From Paramarasmius palmivorus (taxonomy: Eukaryota; Basidiomycota; Agaricomycetes; Agaricales; Marasmiaceae), in the NCBI GenBank assembly GCA_037176845.1, contig JAYKXP010000080.1, positions 186,001 to 250,000 on the forward strand: a DNA stretch of 64,000 nt, given 5' to 3'. This document shows, piece after piece, positions 12,028 to 23,544 of the stretch (its first letter is position 1; each line of letters starts with the position of its first letter). The position numbers and the translations under genes were made by a program. The notes under the pieces were generated by a model. That model ran no database searches, was not told the origin of the DNA, and worked only from the letters and a program-made list of their open reading frames with translations.

Positions 12028-13438
12028 TTTAAAAGTACGAAAAAGGAGACTCCAGCGGTGAACGACAGAAAGCGAAGTGAACGAGCAAAAGTGAACTTGG
12101 GAACAGGAGAGTTTAGAAGCACAATGTTATCTTGAGAACTAAAAGAAGAATATAAGAAACCAAAGGTAAAATGAAGGGCGACGATACACACCTCAAGCCG
12201 ATTTTTGAGCCTCTCTAGATTGGGTGATGTTACAGTGGCAGACTGGCTGTGAGCAACTTGGGTGAGAGATGGTGGTTCGAGGAAGAGAAAGGGCAACTGA
12301 CCCTTTTTAATGCTCCAGGATTGAGGAGAAAAGAGAAGAGCTGTTTGGTGGTTAGAGTATTAATGCTGGTCGCAAAGTTCAGCCTAGCAGCCCTGACCGA
12401 GTGACCGTCTGCTCAATATTTATATTCAAACTCCGGATCCGGCAGGGTCCCTCATCATATCTTTCACAGATTTCACCTTTTTACTTGACTACGCGAACTA
12501 TCGTCGCATATTTTACCTAGTCTTTTTCTGTACAAACAAGACAATCACCGCATTCAATTTCCATCTATTTTTCACTATCTTTTAGGCTTTATCTCCAATG
12601 TTTTCCCTGATCTGCTTTTTCAACTCGCTTCGTGCCCAGACCCAAACGGTCCTGACCGTGAAAATGGTTGCCAAAGGACCAAACGGCCACGCAAATTATG
12701 GCATTTCACTGTGGGAGCCGGAAGACTTGGGTTCACCTCATTTGCACCCCACCCTGACATCCCCGTTTCTCCATCAACAGAATAACCCGACAATATTCTT
12801 CACTTCATTGCACCGTACAAAGCCGACGTCTTCGTGCTCAGACCTTGCTGTATCCTTCGGTTCACATTGTTTCTTGCATGGATCACGGTCGGAGCATTCT
12901 TAACTTCATCCTCAACATACCGAGACGTCAATATTCCTTCAAGCAAGCGAAGATCACGCATCATTGATCATTTATATTCCTCCCGGCGGCCCCACGTGCA
13001 AAGACACAGAAACAGTCCCAGTCAGTCCAGTCCAGCTATATAAAGTACTTGAAAGTTCAAAAAGAGACATGCATATATTAACCTATACAACCCTGAAGGC
13101 GTTGGATGCGTGTAGAACTTGCCTCAACTAGCTCGCACCTCGGCCAAAGCTGCACTCTTAATCCGAAAAGCCAAGAATCATTACGAGCAATATTCCAAAC
13201 ACACTCCAGAACCGACCCCTGGATTTACCTCGCGTGTCGTCGCCCACGCTTCAGAGAAGCGGGATTTGAACCGACATTTTCATAAGGTCCTATGTACGCA
13301 GTTGTGTATGAATGTTTATGCCCTCAAAAAATCCACATGTAATCAAAGAGAGAAAAAAACGACAGTGAGGTACATAAGTGATGCACAGAGTAACTGACGT
13401 GTACATACGTTACAGAAACGACCGTAGGGTGACACGAT
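12028..13438. promoter_or_regulatory. PUF promoter/leader and UVRAG 3' region
   Basis: 1.4 kb without a supported gene between two minus-strand genes. The part next to 12027 is AG-rich on the minus strand. A 101-codon plus-strand frame at 12598-12903 has no family likeness. No defined control site could be named. Confidence 0.35.
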
Positions 13439-16400
13439 TTAGTCGGCAACGTTGGGCAGCGAGGGAGTGGCTAAAGATGAAACTCGGTCATTATTAAAAT
13501 GCTTTTCAGCCGGATTCGATGGCCTGGAGTCCAAGTTTATCATTAGATGCCCGTTTCCGTTTCCGTTCACTGATTTACTTTCCTGACCCGCCGCATCTTC
13601 GTTGTGATGATGGCGTGGCTCGTCAGAGCCGTTGGCGTTGGTGCGTATGGTACGCCGGTCATCTTCGCAAGCCACCAAATCATCACCCGACGTTGACGTC
13701 GGCTGAACCTCCCCGTTCGTGGTGGCATTGCTATTTTCCGGCGTCGTACTGTCTCCGCCAGGAGTACCACCTTCGCTCCCCTTGGTTGTCAACAGGGACG
13801 ACGGATATCGCACGCGTAGGAATCCAGAAAGAGGTGGAAGTCCAAGAAAACGTGATAGTTTGATTGTGTCCGTGGCATCGCTTGCATTGCCAGCGGACGC
13901 AGTCGGTGTCGTAGATCCGCTTTCTGAAGGTGTAGATTCGGTTGCTGGAAGGTCTAGATTGGTATTGGCCTTTGGCGTAGTGCTGTCGTCTTTCGGGGAG
14001 GACGGCGCTGAATTTAACGACGGTGATTCGAACTCGGAGAGCGAGGTTATGGGAGATAATTGAGGTCGCTTAGGGCTAAGTAAATGAAGCGGATGTAAGA
14101 TAACAAGTGAACGCCGCAGAAACGCTCGTCACTTACGCGACAGGGATGTTTTCGCCATCAGTGAGTGTGAGAAGGAGGTTCTTGAGGTTCGGAAGCGTAT
14201 GTCGCATGTCCATGGCTCGCAGATCATGTTCGACCATGAGCTAAAGGCGAATTAGCGTTTTCAACGACTTCGACGAACAACTTACTAGCTCAATATTCTT
14301 GTTGAGTAAGAACACTCCATACTCAAAACGATATGTGTCCACCCCTCTTGAGAATAACGGAAACCTATGAAACTTTGATTAAAGCCGGGCGCGTCAGTCG
14401 AAAAATGATCCTCACATCCTTGGACCGACCATCGCAGAGATACCGTCTCGTATCAAACTCCGGGAGCCAATGTACGTGACTGGATAGACGAGCCCTTTGC
14501 CGAGGTATGCAGCCAATAGTTGGACCAACAACGCTGCATATCCCAATGCAGTCGCCACGGTCTCCTCGTTAATATCCTTATGGTTCGGCAAGGATAACGG
14601 AGGAGCAGGGTCGTTGGAAGATAGTGGTATCGGAAGCGGTACGTCGAGAATGGTGTAAAGAAGGTCGGGCGGTGAGAGAAGCTCTATGGGGAAGATTGAA
14701 GCAAGGGTTGAGATGAGTGTGGCGCGTGTAGGTCTGAAAAGGCTCCGAAGAGATTCGTAACGTGCTCTGATAGCGGTATCAATTGAGTTACTCCATCTGT
14801 GGAAAAAAAGATTTACCGTTCGTCCACGACCTCTTCTTCTGTTTCCACTCGTTGTTGGAATTCATCATCTTCTCGTACTCGAGCCAAGGCGAGCATTTCT
14901 TGCCGATGCCGGAGCATTTCTCTGCGAGCACGCATGTCTTCTCGAACTGCATATCGATGAGGAGGACAAGGGTTAGGTATCAAAGCTGACTCACGCTTTT
15001 GGGACTTGTCCGTGACAGTATTACAGTCCGCCCTCAGTTCAGCCATACGTGATTGCCTTTCAGATATTTCCCGTTTCTTAAGAAGATGACTTAAGACTAC
15101 GCAAAAATATTGTTGGAGTGACTTACCAGTATTAAGATAGATGACTCCGATATCGAAGTGTTTATACTGTCTATAATGCCTCTGAGGGACGACTGGGTGT
15201 CTATGATGCATGTCTGAAGAGACACAAGCCTGTCAAGGTTTAGTTGAGTATCGATTCTTTAGATATCGAGGCTTACTTGAAAAGATCTTGCCAACCAGCT
15301 GTTTTCACAGGATTACTAGCTGACTCGGCCTTCGTACCTCGTCTATGCCTCCTGCTCACGACTAGCGGCTCCTCATCATCTGTGACTTTCACTTTATGCA
15401 CCACAGTTTCTGGATCTGACGCGTATCCGGCGGAAGGTGACGGTGAACGATTGCGAGCAAGGCTTCTCGGGATGTAGAATCTCTGACCAGTTGCACCAAT
15501 GCCCACCACGAGTGTATTTGAAGGAAGATGCATTGTCGCATTAAGCTGTCGAACTAGAATTTTAAAGGAAAATCTAGCATACAGAACAACGATGCTTACA
15601 TCGTCTGCGAGCGGCACAACCTCCGATAGATCCACATCCCACTGCTCCAATACCTGCCACCCATGGTCTTCATCCCGTGGCTGCTCCTTTTCCTTCCCTT
15701 TTCCATTCACGGTAGTAGCATTTCTCCGCTCCTCGCTAATCTTAGCCCAGATCTCAGCTCTAAATCTATCTCCACTTATATCAGAATTGGGCGCAAACTC
15801 TGTTCGTGGATCGACAAAGAACAGGGGGTTTGTTGAAGGTCGGTGGATGGGAGATAAATAGTCAGGCACAGTGGCTTCCAATGTATTTTTGGACTCCGGG
15901 TTGGCCTGGAGTCCTTCTGATAAAGAAGAGACTGAGGCGGAAGTCTTGTGTCCAGTTATACCTACAGAAGCTGGCGAGAGTTTGTTCTGGCCGCGAGATG
16001 AGCTTGGAGAGGGTATCGAGCGATTGCCTGCCCACGATCCTCGGCGTGAGGATGTGGCAAAATTATCTGACGGACCGGGAGACGAAGGTGGATGAACTGC
16101 GAGACCTTTTCTCTGTGCTGACTTTGTGGAAGATGATTGGAGCGGACTGAGGGGGGACGATGGTTGTGAAGCAGAGGCTGAGCGCGAATGATGTGTGACG
16201 GGCGTCTCCTGTTCCGGAGAATTAGGGAGTATATAGACTGAAAGAAAGGTTTCTACAAGTCGTCCTTTGATGACCTTCTCTAGCCCCGACTGCGAGTTGT
16301 CCGGTAGCGTGGCGAGCAGTGACTTGGAAGTTTCGATGGATACTTCGTGTGAGTCGGATACCGATGACGAAGGAAAGGGATGACTGAGTGTAGAGCTAAT

Positions 16401-16824
16401 GGATCCATTCCGGACTCGCTGTGAACGAACCGTTGGTGCTTGACGGGTCGCAGACGTCGAGCTCATTGTTCTCTTTCGACCTCTGCCTTCCGTAGGACTC
16501 GAAGGAGTATCCCCGGCCCCTTCATCGGAATGTAAACTTCGGAGTGTTGTTATCGAATTGGTGGATATCCGACGACCTCGTTTGCGAGAAAGTGTAGCAT
16601 CTAGATCATCAGGAAGGTGTCCATGAGTTACAAACTGCGCCTTTTCCGTTGGTTTGGATATTGCTGAAGCGAATGCATCTCGAAGAGGGAATGGGGACAA
16701 GTTACAGACTTGTATTGAGGTGACATGGCGAATACGGCGCTAAAAGGATAGTCCACATCCGTTAGCATTAAGTTCTTTGAGAAACTGGGAAAATGCAAAG
16801 AACCTGAACGAATGGTGTAGTCAT
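13439..16824 (-). CDS. UVRAG/Vps38-like subunit of the Vps34 PI3-kinase complex
   Basis: Exons 16804-16824, 15600-16739, 15277-15545, 15127-15229, 14995-15076, 14817-14946, 14416-14766, 14286-14364, 14137-14240, 13439-14075; 971 residues. The first exon is 21 nt and leads into RRIRHVTSIQVCNLSPFPLR, the conserved start of this family. Then come a Ser-rich disordered stretch, a C2-like segment (WDVDLSEVVPLADD), a coiled coil rich in Glu and Arg, and the BARA-type end: YLGKGLVYPVTYIGSRS, FPLFSRGVDTYRFEYGVFLL and LRHTLPNLKNLL-like residues. UVRAG/Vps38 joins Vps34, Vps15 and Beclin/Atg6 in endosomal sorting and autophagy; Atg14 is a related alternative. The intron 15546-15599 is 54 nt, a multiple of three and without stops, so it is easy to miss; removing it joins PLADD to LNATMHLPSNTL. 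Confidence 0.87.
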
Positions 16825-16928
16825 GAACCTGTTGTAAGGTGGGGATGATTGTGGTCGGTGGTCAACATATAGTCGACTTGATCAATTGTTCCCAGCACAG
16901 AATATCTCATACTCTTACCACCATCATC
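16825..16928. promoter_or_regulatory. Short divergent promoter
   Basis: Only 104 bp separate the UVRAG start (-) from the next start (+), so the two genes probably share control sequences. No clear TATA box is seen on either side. Confidence 0.5.
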
Positions 16929-18432
16929 ATGGCTCCCAAGCCTTCGCCTCGACTTCAAAATGCTTCTACTAAAGGAAAGAGCGAACTTGAAGCAATAAAG
17001 GCCGAACAAGATGCAAAAGCAATGCCACCTCCTCCAGTACCACATCAAATGTCTATTTTGGAACCAGAGATGAATGCATTATCCGGGTGTCTAAAGGTAG
17101 GCTGATGTTTTCGGTGTTCGTCGCACACACTCAACTTGCTTAGAATGCTGCAGTCAAGACAGGAGAGATTCTCAGATTCTACGTTGACACACAGAAACTG
17201 TGCGTATGTGTTCGGATAATCATATCTTTTACTTATAATCCGTGGACATTAGTGGGATCCGCAAGCATGCTTCTTCGCCTCCAATTTCACTGCAAGTGGC
17301 TCTGGGAAGAGAATTGGAACTGTATGATCAAATTTGTGAGTCGGTGGAGTCCCACTTGGTATGTGCTATCGCATTCGATACGCAATTTGAACTCACATTG
17401 TACTAGTTGCGAGCCATCTCTGTATTGCAACGGGACTTGCAACAGGAACAACAACGAATAAAAGACGCAGAAGCTGCAGCAAATGCCATGCGTAAATCAC
17501 CTTCACCCATTCCAGCTTCGACGGATATACCCATGGACTCGGAGCCTGAAGCGACACAGACCAACGAGGTCTCCTCTAATCCAAGCCAGTCTCCAGTACA
17601 AGGATCCATACTTTCAGGCAGACGCCAATCCACGATCTCCATGTCGTCATTGCATCGTCCCGCACTTCCTCCCAAACTCGACCTTTCAGCAACTGCGTTG
17701 CGACTTTCTACCGATGACCCCACGTCTTTCCTTACTAGCGGCGGGCGTCTCCCTTCACCAGTTACCTTGGCCCCCAAGTCTGCACGCCCTACGGATTATT
17801 CAGACTTGATGGCAGCTTTTGGTGGTACCGGCGACTCGTCGAGTAATCCGGTTGACATCGACCTGACTATTCCGGAGTCGGATACGTCCGGCAACTTACA
17901 CCTCCACCTCAATGATTCTATCGGGGACTCGGCGGATAAGCCCATCGAGTTAGATATGGGCAGCATTGAAGGGATAGACATGCCGATGGACTTATTCGGA
18001 GACTCTGACGAGACTGCCTCCAACAATCGCGGAGACGTCGAAAATCTTTTCTCGCCGGTAGAAGGACCGGAAGACTCCAATGCAGCTCAGAACAAGACTG
18101 ACACAAGCTTTCTATCGTCGCTTGGCGTCACGGCCAATACAAATAACGACCTCTTTTCCTCTCTGCAGAATAACGATAGTCTGCAGCTACCGACGCAAAC
18201 GACAAGTGATCAGAACGCGCCATCACCCGGGTCGCTACTTGCCACACTGTCTCATGGCATGCAATCTGGGGGTCAGGCATCCTCAGAAGGCGTATCCAAC
18301 AGCTCGGTGTTTGACCTGAACATGCTCTTCACTGGTGGCGATAATGCATCTGGAATGAACTTGGAGCAGTTGTGGAACCTGGGAGGCAGTGCGGAGCCGC
18401 CCAACGATGTAGGATCGAAGAACACTTCTTAG
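16929..18432 (+). CDS. Unrecognised protein: helical N-terminus, acidic low-complexity C-terminus
   Basis: Exons 16929-17096, 17144-17199, 17253-17358, 17407-18432; 451 residues, all phases consistent. Residues about 15-150 are helical and partly coiled coil (LEAIKAEQDAKA, LEPEMNALSG, GRELELYDQICESVESHL, LRAISVLQRDLQQEQQRI). The rest is disordered, rich in Ser, Asp and Leu, with short hydrophobic-acidic blocks such as DLMAAFGG, MPMDLFGDS, NDLFSSLQNND and FDLNMLFTGGD, the kind of pattern seen in activation domains and Mediator tail subunits. A Mediator-like or transcription cofactor role is only a guess. It is divergent from UVRAG. The alternating acidic/Phe-Leu blocks near the C-terminus are the most notable feature. 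Confidence 0.72.
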
Positions 18433-18923
18433 TTCATGGCCCGCTCCTCTTGGTATCTATATCAGTGCAAATAGGGTCAGCAGTCAATCGAGTCAATTTT
18501 CTTTGAGATCATAAGGTCCATGTGCATCTGGATGCTTTGGGCATCCATTATCTGAGGGGTTATTGCCTATGGATTCTTACGATGGGTAACAATTCTAGAC
18601 AGTTTGAAAACAAACTCAGTAGCTGCATTTAAACATGGCAAGGGTCATCAGTAGAAGATACAGCCCATGCACTCGAGCTATACTGTATGCTACTGTATGT
18701 TCTTCTGCATTGCATCAGCCATTGGCGACGTGTTCGTTCCTTGATTGATGCCCAGAGTCATGTGGTCTCCCGATAGATGTCTAGCCTGTTTCCACCTTGT
18801 TTTTACCCACGACCTTGACTTATATATCGGGCTCGTAATTAGGCCTTCTTTCCGAATTTCTGCCATCCCTTACCTGGCCTCTCAGTGTCTTGAAGCTGGA
18901 GTGTCGACAAAGAGTCGGAAGAA
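18433..18923. other. Intergenic region
   Basis: 490 bp between the unknown gene and the copper-fist gene. It should hold a 3' UTR and a promoter. No recognisable copper-response element was picked out by eye. Confidence 0.35.
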
Positions 18924-20363
18924 ATGGTGCGCAATACAGGAAATGTTACGAACATGTTTCTTACATGGCTCTGAGCAGGTTCTAATCAACGACAAGAAGT
19001 TTGCATGGTCCGTGATGCTTCACCTCTACGATTCAAACACAATGTCTAAACCAGATTTTGAATAGCGAGTCATGTATCAAAGGCCATCGTTCATCGGCTT
19101 GTGCCCACACAGATAGGCCCCTGTTCGAAATTAAGAAGAAGGGAAGACCTATCTCACAATGCGAGAAATGCCGTTCGTTGCGCCAGTCGAGGAAGATGCA
19201 TTCTAAGTGCAACTGTCTCGATAAGGATGTCACCAAGCCAGAAGTACTTCCTTTACCTGCATCAGCTGGGACTAAAGGTGCGCCATTCCGTGATGGAAGT
19301 CATATGGCTTCACTAACAACGTGCTTTAGCAAAACGGTTCATTCCAGCTATTCCTTCTCTCCCTAATGGATTGAAGGACCTACAGACGACATCTTCGACT
19401 GTAATCACTCTTCCTGATGCCCAAAAACAAGGTGCGCATGCCGTGCAATTACTGCATAAAAGTGAATCTGACACCGCATACCTCAGTTGGTTCTCTTCTC
19501 AATTCTTGTTCTTGCAAGAACCCACGGAAATGCAAATGCCGTAAATTGAAGACCCCGTCAGGAGATTCCGCGCTTGCGGCACTCGCAAAGGCGGCAGCAA
19601 TCCAAGAAGTTCCTTCACGGTGTTGTTCCCCGTCTTCCCCGCCACCTCCTTCTAAGCGTCCAAAGCACCAACACCAACATCCACCTGCCTCGATCGAACT
19701 CCCTCCATTACTCATATCTGAATCGCCACTTCCCGAAACACCTGGACCTATTCCAGATTTCGGTATCATGCCTCCGCTAAGCGAGATCACTTCCCTCGCT
19801 GGGTCCGGATGTACTTGCGGGATTGAATGTTGCTGTCCAGGATGTGCTGAGCACAGAGGTGCCGAAAACGTCGATACAACCTACCGCCCATGTGCCCATG
19901 GATGTGGCACCTGTGTTGACAACACTCATGGCATTGCTTTACCTGGACACGGGTCGAATTCTACTTCCATTATTGATCGCTTCTTTGCTCGTGCGGCCGC
20001 TTTGCCCGCACCACCCGCCAATCGCAAGATGGGTGTTGGCGACCAGCTGGACCCCATGAATGTGATCGTGTATCCAGAGGCAGCCATCAAGACCAAGGAA
20101 CATGGTGTTCCGTTTGGGTTAATCACAGTGCCCAAGCTGGAATGTTGTGGTGGCAAGTGTGGATGCCCCGGTGGGAAATGCGGTTGCGGAAAGAACTGCG
20201 ATGGGTGTTGTGCAGACCACTTGGCCGAGAAGGAGAAGGGGAGGCACCTTCTGAGTCAGTCCAAATCGAAACCCAAGCTTCAGGCTCATGCTGCGCCCCG
20301 CCAGCACCAATTGAAACACCTCCAGTTGTCAGAAGTTGCTGCAGTGGGAAGGTTAGCTCGTAA
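18924..20363 (+). CDS. Copper-fist transcription regulator (Cuf1/GRISEA/Mac1-like), with apparent frameshift
   Basis: Exons 18924-18926 (ATG only), 18979-19007, 19066-19277, 19330-19431, 19487-20363. The copper-fist DNA-binding domain is complete: VLINDKKFACESCIKGHR, TDRPLFEIKKKGRP, CEKCR and HSKCNC, with zinc cysteines and the KGRP minor-groove motif. Downstream are cysteine clusters typical of copper sensors: CSCKNPRKCKCRK, CTCGIECCCPGC, and a very dense block ECCGGKCGCPGGKCGCGKNC. The family switches copper-uptake or copper-resistance genes in the nucleus. Near 20240 the frame with the last cluster (SCCAPPAP, RSCCSGKVSS, stop at 20363) is offset from the frame upstream; one extra G in the GGGG run would join them. 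The alternative is that the upstream frame runs on to 20562 with a tail of no family character. The first intron (18927-18978) is inferred because the conserved Met is needed directly before VLINDKK. Confidence 0.82.
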
Positions 20364-20633
20364 TAAGTACGTAGTTTTCTCATGCACGATTGTTGAGTGC
20401 AGTATCTCGGAATTTGAGGATCATTCACTGGATATTCTTTTCGGTGATTTATTTGTATATCTACTAGTATATCAATCACTGTACATCAGAAAGCCTATGG
20501 CTTGCACGAATAAATGTCATGTTGCATTGCACGTTTGCGCGTTGGTACAAAATACAGACTAGATAGATACAAGGAATCCGGAGGTTATTATACGCTATCA
20601 CATAATGAGTACCACCCTGGGTATAGAAGCAGA

Positions 20634-21560
20634 TTATAAACACATACGTATCGTCTGGGAATAGATTGAGTACCCTATGAGTTTCTCATGCAAATTGGAA
20701 ATGTGACAGTACCCACCGTCATAATGGAATTGCGTCTAGGAGGATACATATCAGACCATGTAGGTCCGAAGTGAGTTGAGTACCACATACCTTCTTTGGG
20801 TTCTCTGGAGCATTTCGCACGTATCTATCGTTATCAACCGGTCTTCCAAGACCATCAACACAACGGGTTCCCATGCGTTTGTCTGACACAACTTACCGAC
20901 GTTTCTCCTGCCAAAAAGACATAATAGTATTAGAGGTAGACCAGGTTATTTATGTATAAATTGCGCACGAACCTTGCAAGACGCCAGCATGCTCTGCAGA
21001 GTTACACAAACCGCGACGACACTCAGGACGGGGGACCATTCGTTACCGAGGATAGAGGCACAGATCTGGAAGATTGTTCAAGATGTTGTCTCGGCTTCTT
21101 GAAAAAGAGGGAAATGTAGACCAACATGTCCATTCGAGTAGACGTGCTAAGAGGAGACCAGAGTGAGCTTTTGTGCAGAGATGCGGGATTCAAACTCACC
21201 GGATGTATAGGTATCTCTCTTCCTTCGGTTTGCACGAATTGAACAGCAGGAGATGAGATCGGATATTGAGGGTCAAAGCGGAACTGTAATGTGAATTTCT
21301 CATTCTGAAAGGTTAGGTGTTAGTCTCTTTGGCGTAATGGGGATGTAGGAACGCGCCTGGTAGAGAGATTCGCCCATGACTTCTATGCTGAATCTCCAAC
21401 ACTGGAAATCATCGGCCTGTTCGACCTGGATGCCTTGGAAATCGTGGGTCCAATGTCAGCTTTCTCCGCGATGGCACGATACAACCCTACCGACTGGACA
21501 TCCCCCACTCTGGATCTCGTTCAATTCTTTTGCCAACCTTCTGGCTGAGATTGAGGCCAT
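20634..21560 (-). CDS. Ubiquitin-conjugating enzyme, UBE2W-like
   Basis: Exons 21491-21560, 21357-21433, 21200-21304, 21126-21146, 20973-21065, 20897-20907, 20791-20842, 20634-20735; 176 residues with this last exon. Diagnostic pieces: RRLAKELNEIQ at the start, YPISSPAVQFV, HPHVYSNGHICASIL with the active-site Cys, WSPVLSV, and RPVDNDRYVRNAPENPKK followed by TQFHYD, which matches the UBE2W ending. UBE2W relatives ubiquitinate protein N-termini. Exons of 21 and 11 nt occur. The intron 21305-21356 starts GCGCGT, a weak GC-AG donor, but the only one that keeps LYQNEKFTL. The final exon is uncertain: a further intron after HYDG would give a shorter tail of normal length. Confidence 0.85.
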
Positions 21561-22052
21561 CGCTGACTAGGAGAGCAATGCCCTTGACGACGGCAGACTA
21601 CAGCGATAGTGATGGTGTACCAATACGAAACTGAATGCAGTGCTGTTGCGATGTTGCTGCTTGGTTTCAAGGGAGCAGCCAAATAAACAACGGGATTGTA
21701 TAAAAATTTCGAGTTTTGCGATTTCTTTTCTTCTTCAATGTCATTTTTTCCTCTCCGCTTTAGAGTCACTTGTCTTCCCATTTAAAACTAAGGGTCGTGC
21801 AGGCGCTCGCGGGGATGTAGAGTAAAATCTTTCCTCGCCGAATTCGTGGACGTGGTTTCTCTGGAACGCCTGCGGCTTGGTTTGGTTCGAGATATTCTAG
21901 ACCAGATGTTGTGCTTGTACTAGTGTACTGGCACTGTAATCCAATGCATTCGCCCTTCAATAAAATTAGTCGTGAAATCCAACCATCGGTTGTGGTACAG
22001 TTCTATACAGATTACAAGAAATCTTTCGAATTTTACTTACTGATTCTAGTAT
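21561..22052. other. Intergenic region
   Basis: 490 bp between the UBE2W start and the HMBS end, both minus strand. It should contain the E2 promoter and the HMBS 3' UTR. Short frames only. Confidence 0.35.
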
Positions 22053-23212
22053 CTACTCTATCTTTTCGTTGTTCTCCTCCGCCTCTTTGATCCTTCTCTC
22101 ACGATCCACGTTAATACTATCCAAAATTTCTCGAGCACCGGTTTCAATCAAAATCCGAGCCAATCTCCCTCCCACGTCCTCTGCTTCTTCCACGGATGAC
22201 ACCGGTTCTCTCAATGTATGCTCGACGTGCGTCGAGCCATCAAGAGACGTGACGCAGCCTGTAATTTCCAAGATGGTGCTTTTGTCGTGCTTCAAGGACG
22301 AATATGCGCCAACCGGGACGCTACAGCCTCCTTCCAGGGCCCTCAAACACGCTCTCTCCGCAGAACATATCCATGCCGTATCCTGGTCTGTTATTCTCCG
22401 GCACAATTCTAGTGCCTCCTTATCGTCACTTCGTATTTCCACGGCTAAGGCAGCTTGAGATACTGCGGGAAAAAGTATCGGGGGATTGAGGTCGCATGTG
22501 AGCCGGTCTCCCATGCCCAAACGAACCATACCAGCTTTGGCCAGGATGATAGCTGCGAAAGGACCATCCTCCGCGTCGAGCTTGGCCAGTCGTGTGTTTC
22601 TATGTAATTGCGAGGTTAAGCAGGTGCATTTCTTGTCGCGAGCTGAGACCTACAGATTACCGCGCTGGTATGGGAATATCGATGAGTATCAATCTTTGAG
22701 AGCAGTGATGGGCCACGTACAATGTCTTTAAATTTGAGCCCGGGGTAATTCCTCTTCAGCTGAGCTACACGACGCACACTACTTGTACCGACCACACTTC
22801 CTTCTGGTAAATCGTCGAGAGATTTCCATCTATCCTCGTAACCGCGTTTGACTACCAGTGAATCCACTGGATCCTCTCGTTCCAGGATTCCGCCGATCAT
22901 GCATCCTTCCGGAAGAACTGTCGGGACGTCCTTGAGGCAATGTACGAGCATGTCCACTTCACGCTCCAGGAGTGCGACTTCCAGTTCTTTTGTCCATAAG
23001 GCCTTGCCGCCGAGAAGGTAGAGAGCTTGCGACTGATTCTTGTCTCCAGCAGTCGTCATGAATGAAGCGGTGAATTTGGGATTTGTTTCTGAAGTGGTAT
23101 CGGGGTATAATGCCTTGAGAGTGTCGACGACCGAGTAGGTCTGGATCTGTGCCAATTGAGAGCCACGAGAGGCCAAAACAAATGTTCGAGGCGCAGTAGT
23201 TGTTTCTGCCAT
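22053..23212 (-). CDS. HEM3: Hydroxymethylbilane synthase (porphobilinogen deaminase)
   Basis: Exons 22721-23212, 22654-22664 and 22053-22599; 349 residues, normal length. It joins four porphobilinogen molecules into hydroxymethylbilane, the third step of heme synthesis, in the cytosol. Motifs: LASRGSQLAQIQT at the N-terminus, MLVHCLKDVPTVLPEG, VGTSSVRRVAQLKRNYP, RGNLNTRLAKLD, and EGGCSVPVGAY with the Cys that holds the dipyrromethane cofactor. The RGNLNTRL motif is split so that an 11-nt exon codes for RGNL and the next exon starts at NTRL. Without this small exon the motif would be lost. Divergent from the TMEM184 gene. Confidence 0.95.
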
Positions 23213-23544
23213 GGATGTAAGCGGGGGAAATTTGCTTTTTCCGGATCGATCGAAATCTTTAAGTATCGCTTAGCACTCGGTCCATGTGGACCACTTGCCC
23301 TGAATCGTCTCGGTCTCTCTTACCTCCTTTCCTCATTGTGCTTCAGCGCTACCGGGCACAACGACGAGCTCGTCAGCGACGCTGGGGAGGTCGACCTCGG
23401 ATACCTCCTACATTCTCTTGCAACACCCTTCCTTACGACTTCTACTCACGAAATCAACGACTGACGACTAATTTATGACATTATTGTGCTTGCTATACAA
23501 CACTCGAATTACCCTTTGAATCGGCAATACAATAAGGAATAACG
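23213..23544. promoter_or_regulatory. Divergent promoter region HMBS/TMEM184
   Basis: 332 bp between two divergent starts. No convincing TATA box or named site was seen. A 102-codon frame at 23156-23464 overlaps the HMBS start and has no family likeness. Confidence 0.35.

Noticed and set aside
13255..13275. tRNA-like T-arm on the minus strand (GGTTCAAATCCCGC)
   Set aside because: The T stem has a mismatch and no matching acceptor strand, D arm or anticodon arm could be folded upstream.
20190..20260. Programmed ribosomal frameshift in the copper regulator
   Set aside because: No slippery heptamer or clear pseudoknot, and a similar break in MFAP1 at another G run makes assembly error more likely.
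20364..20562. Continuation of the copper-regulator frame to 20562
   Set aside because: The tail has no Cys clusters and no family character, while the alternative frame ending at 20363 has them.
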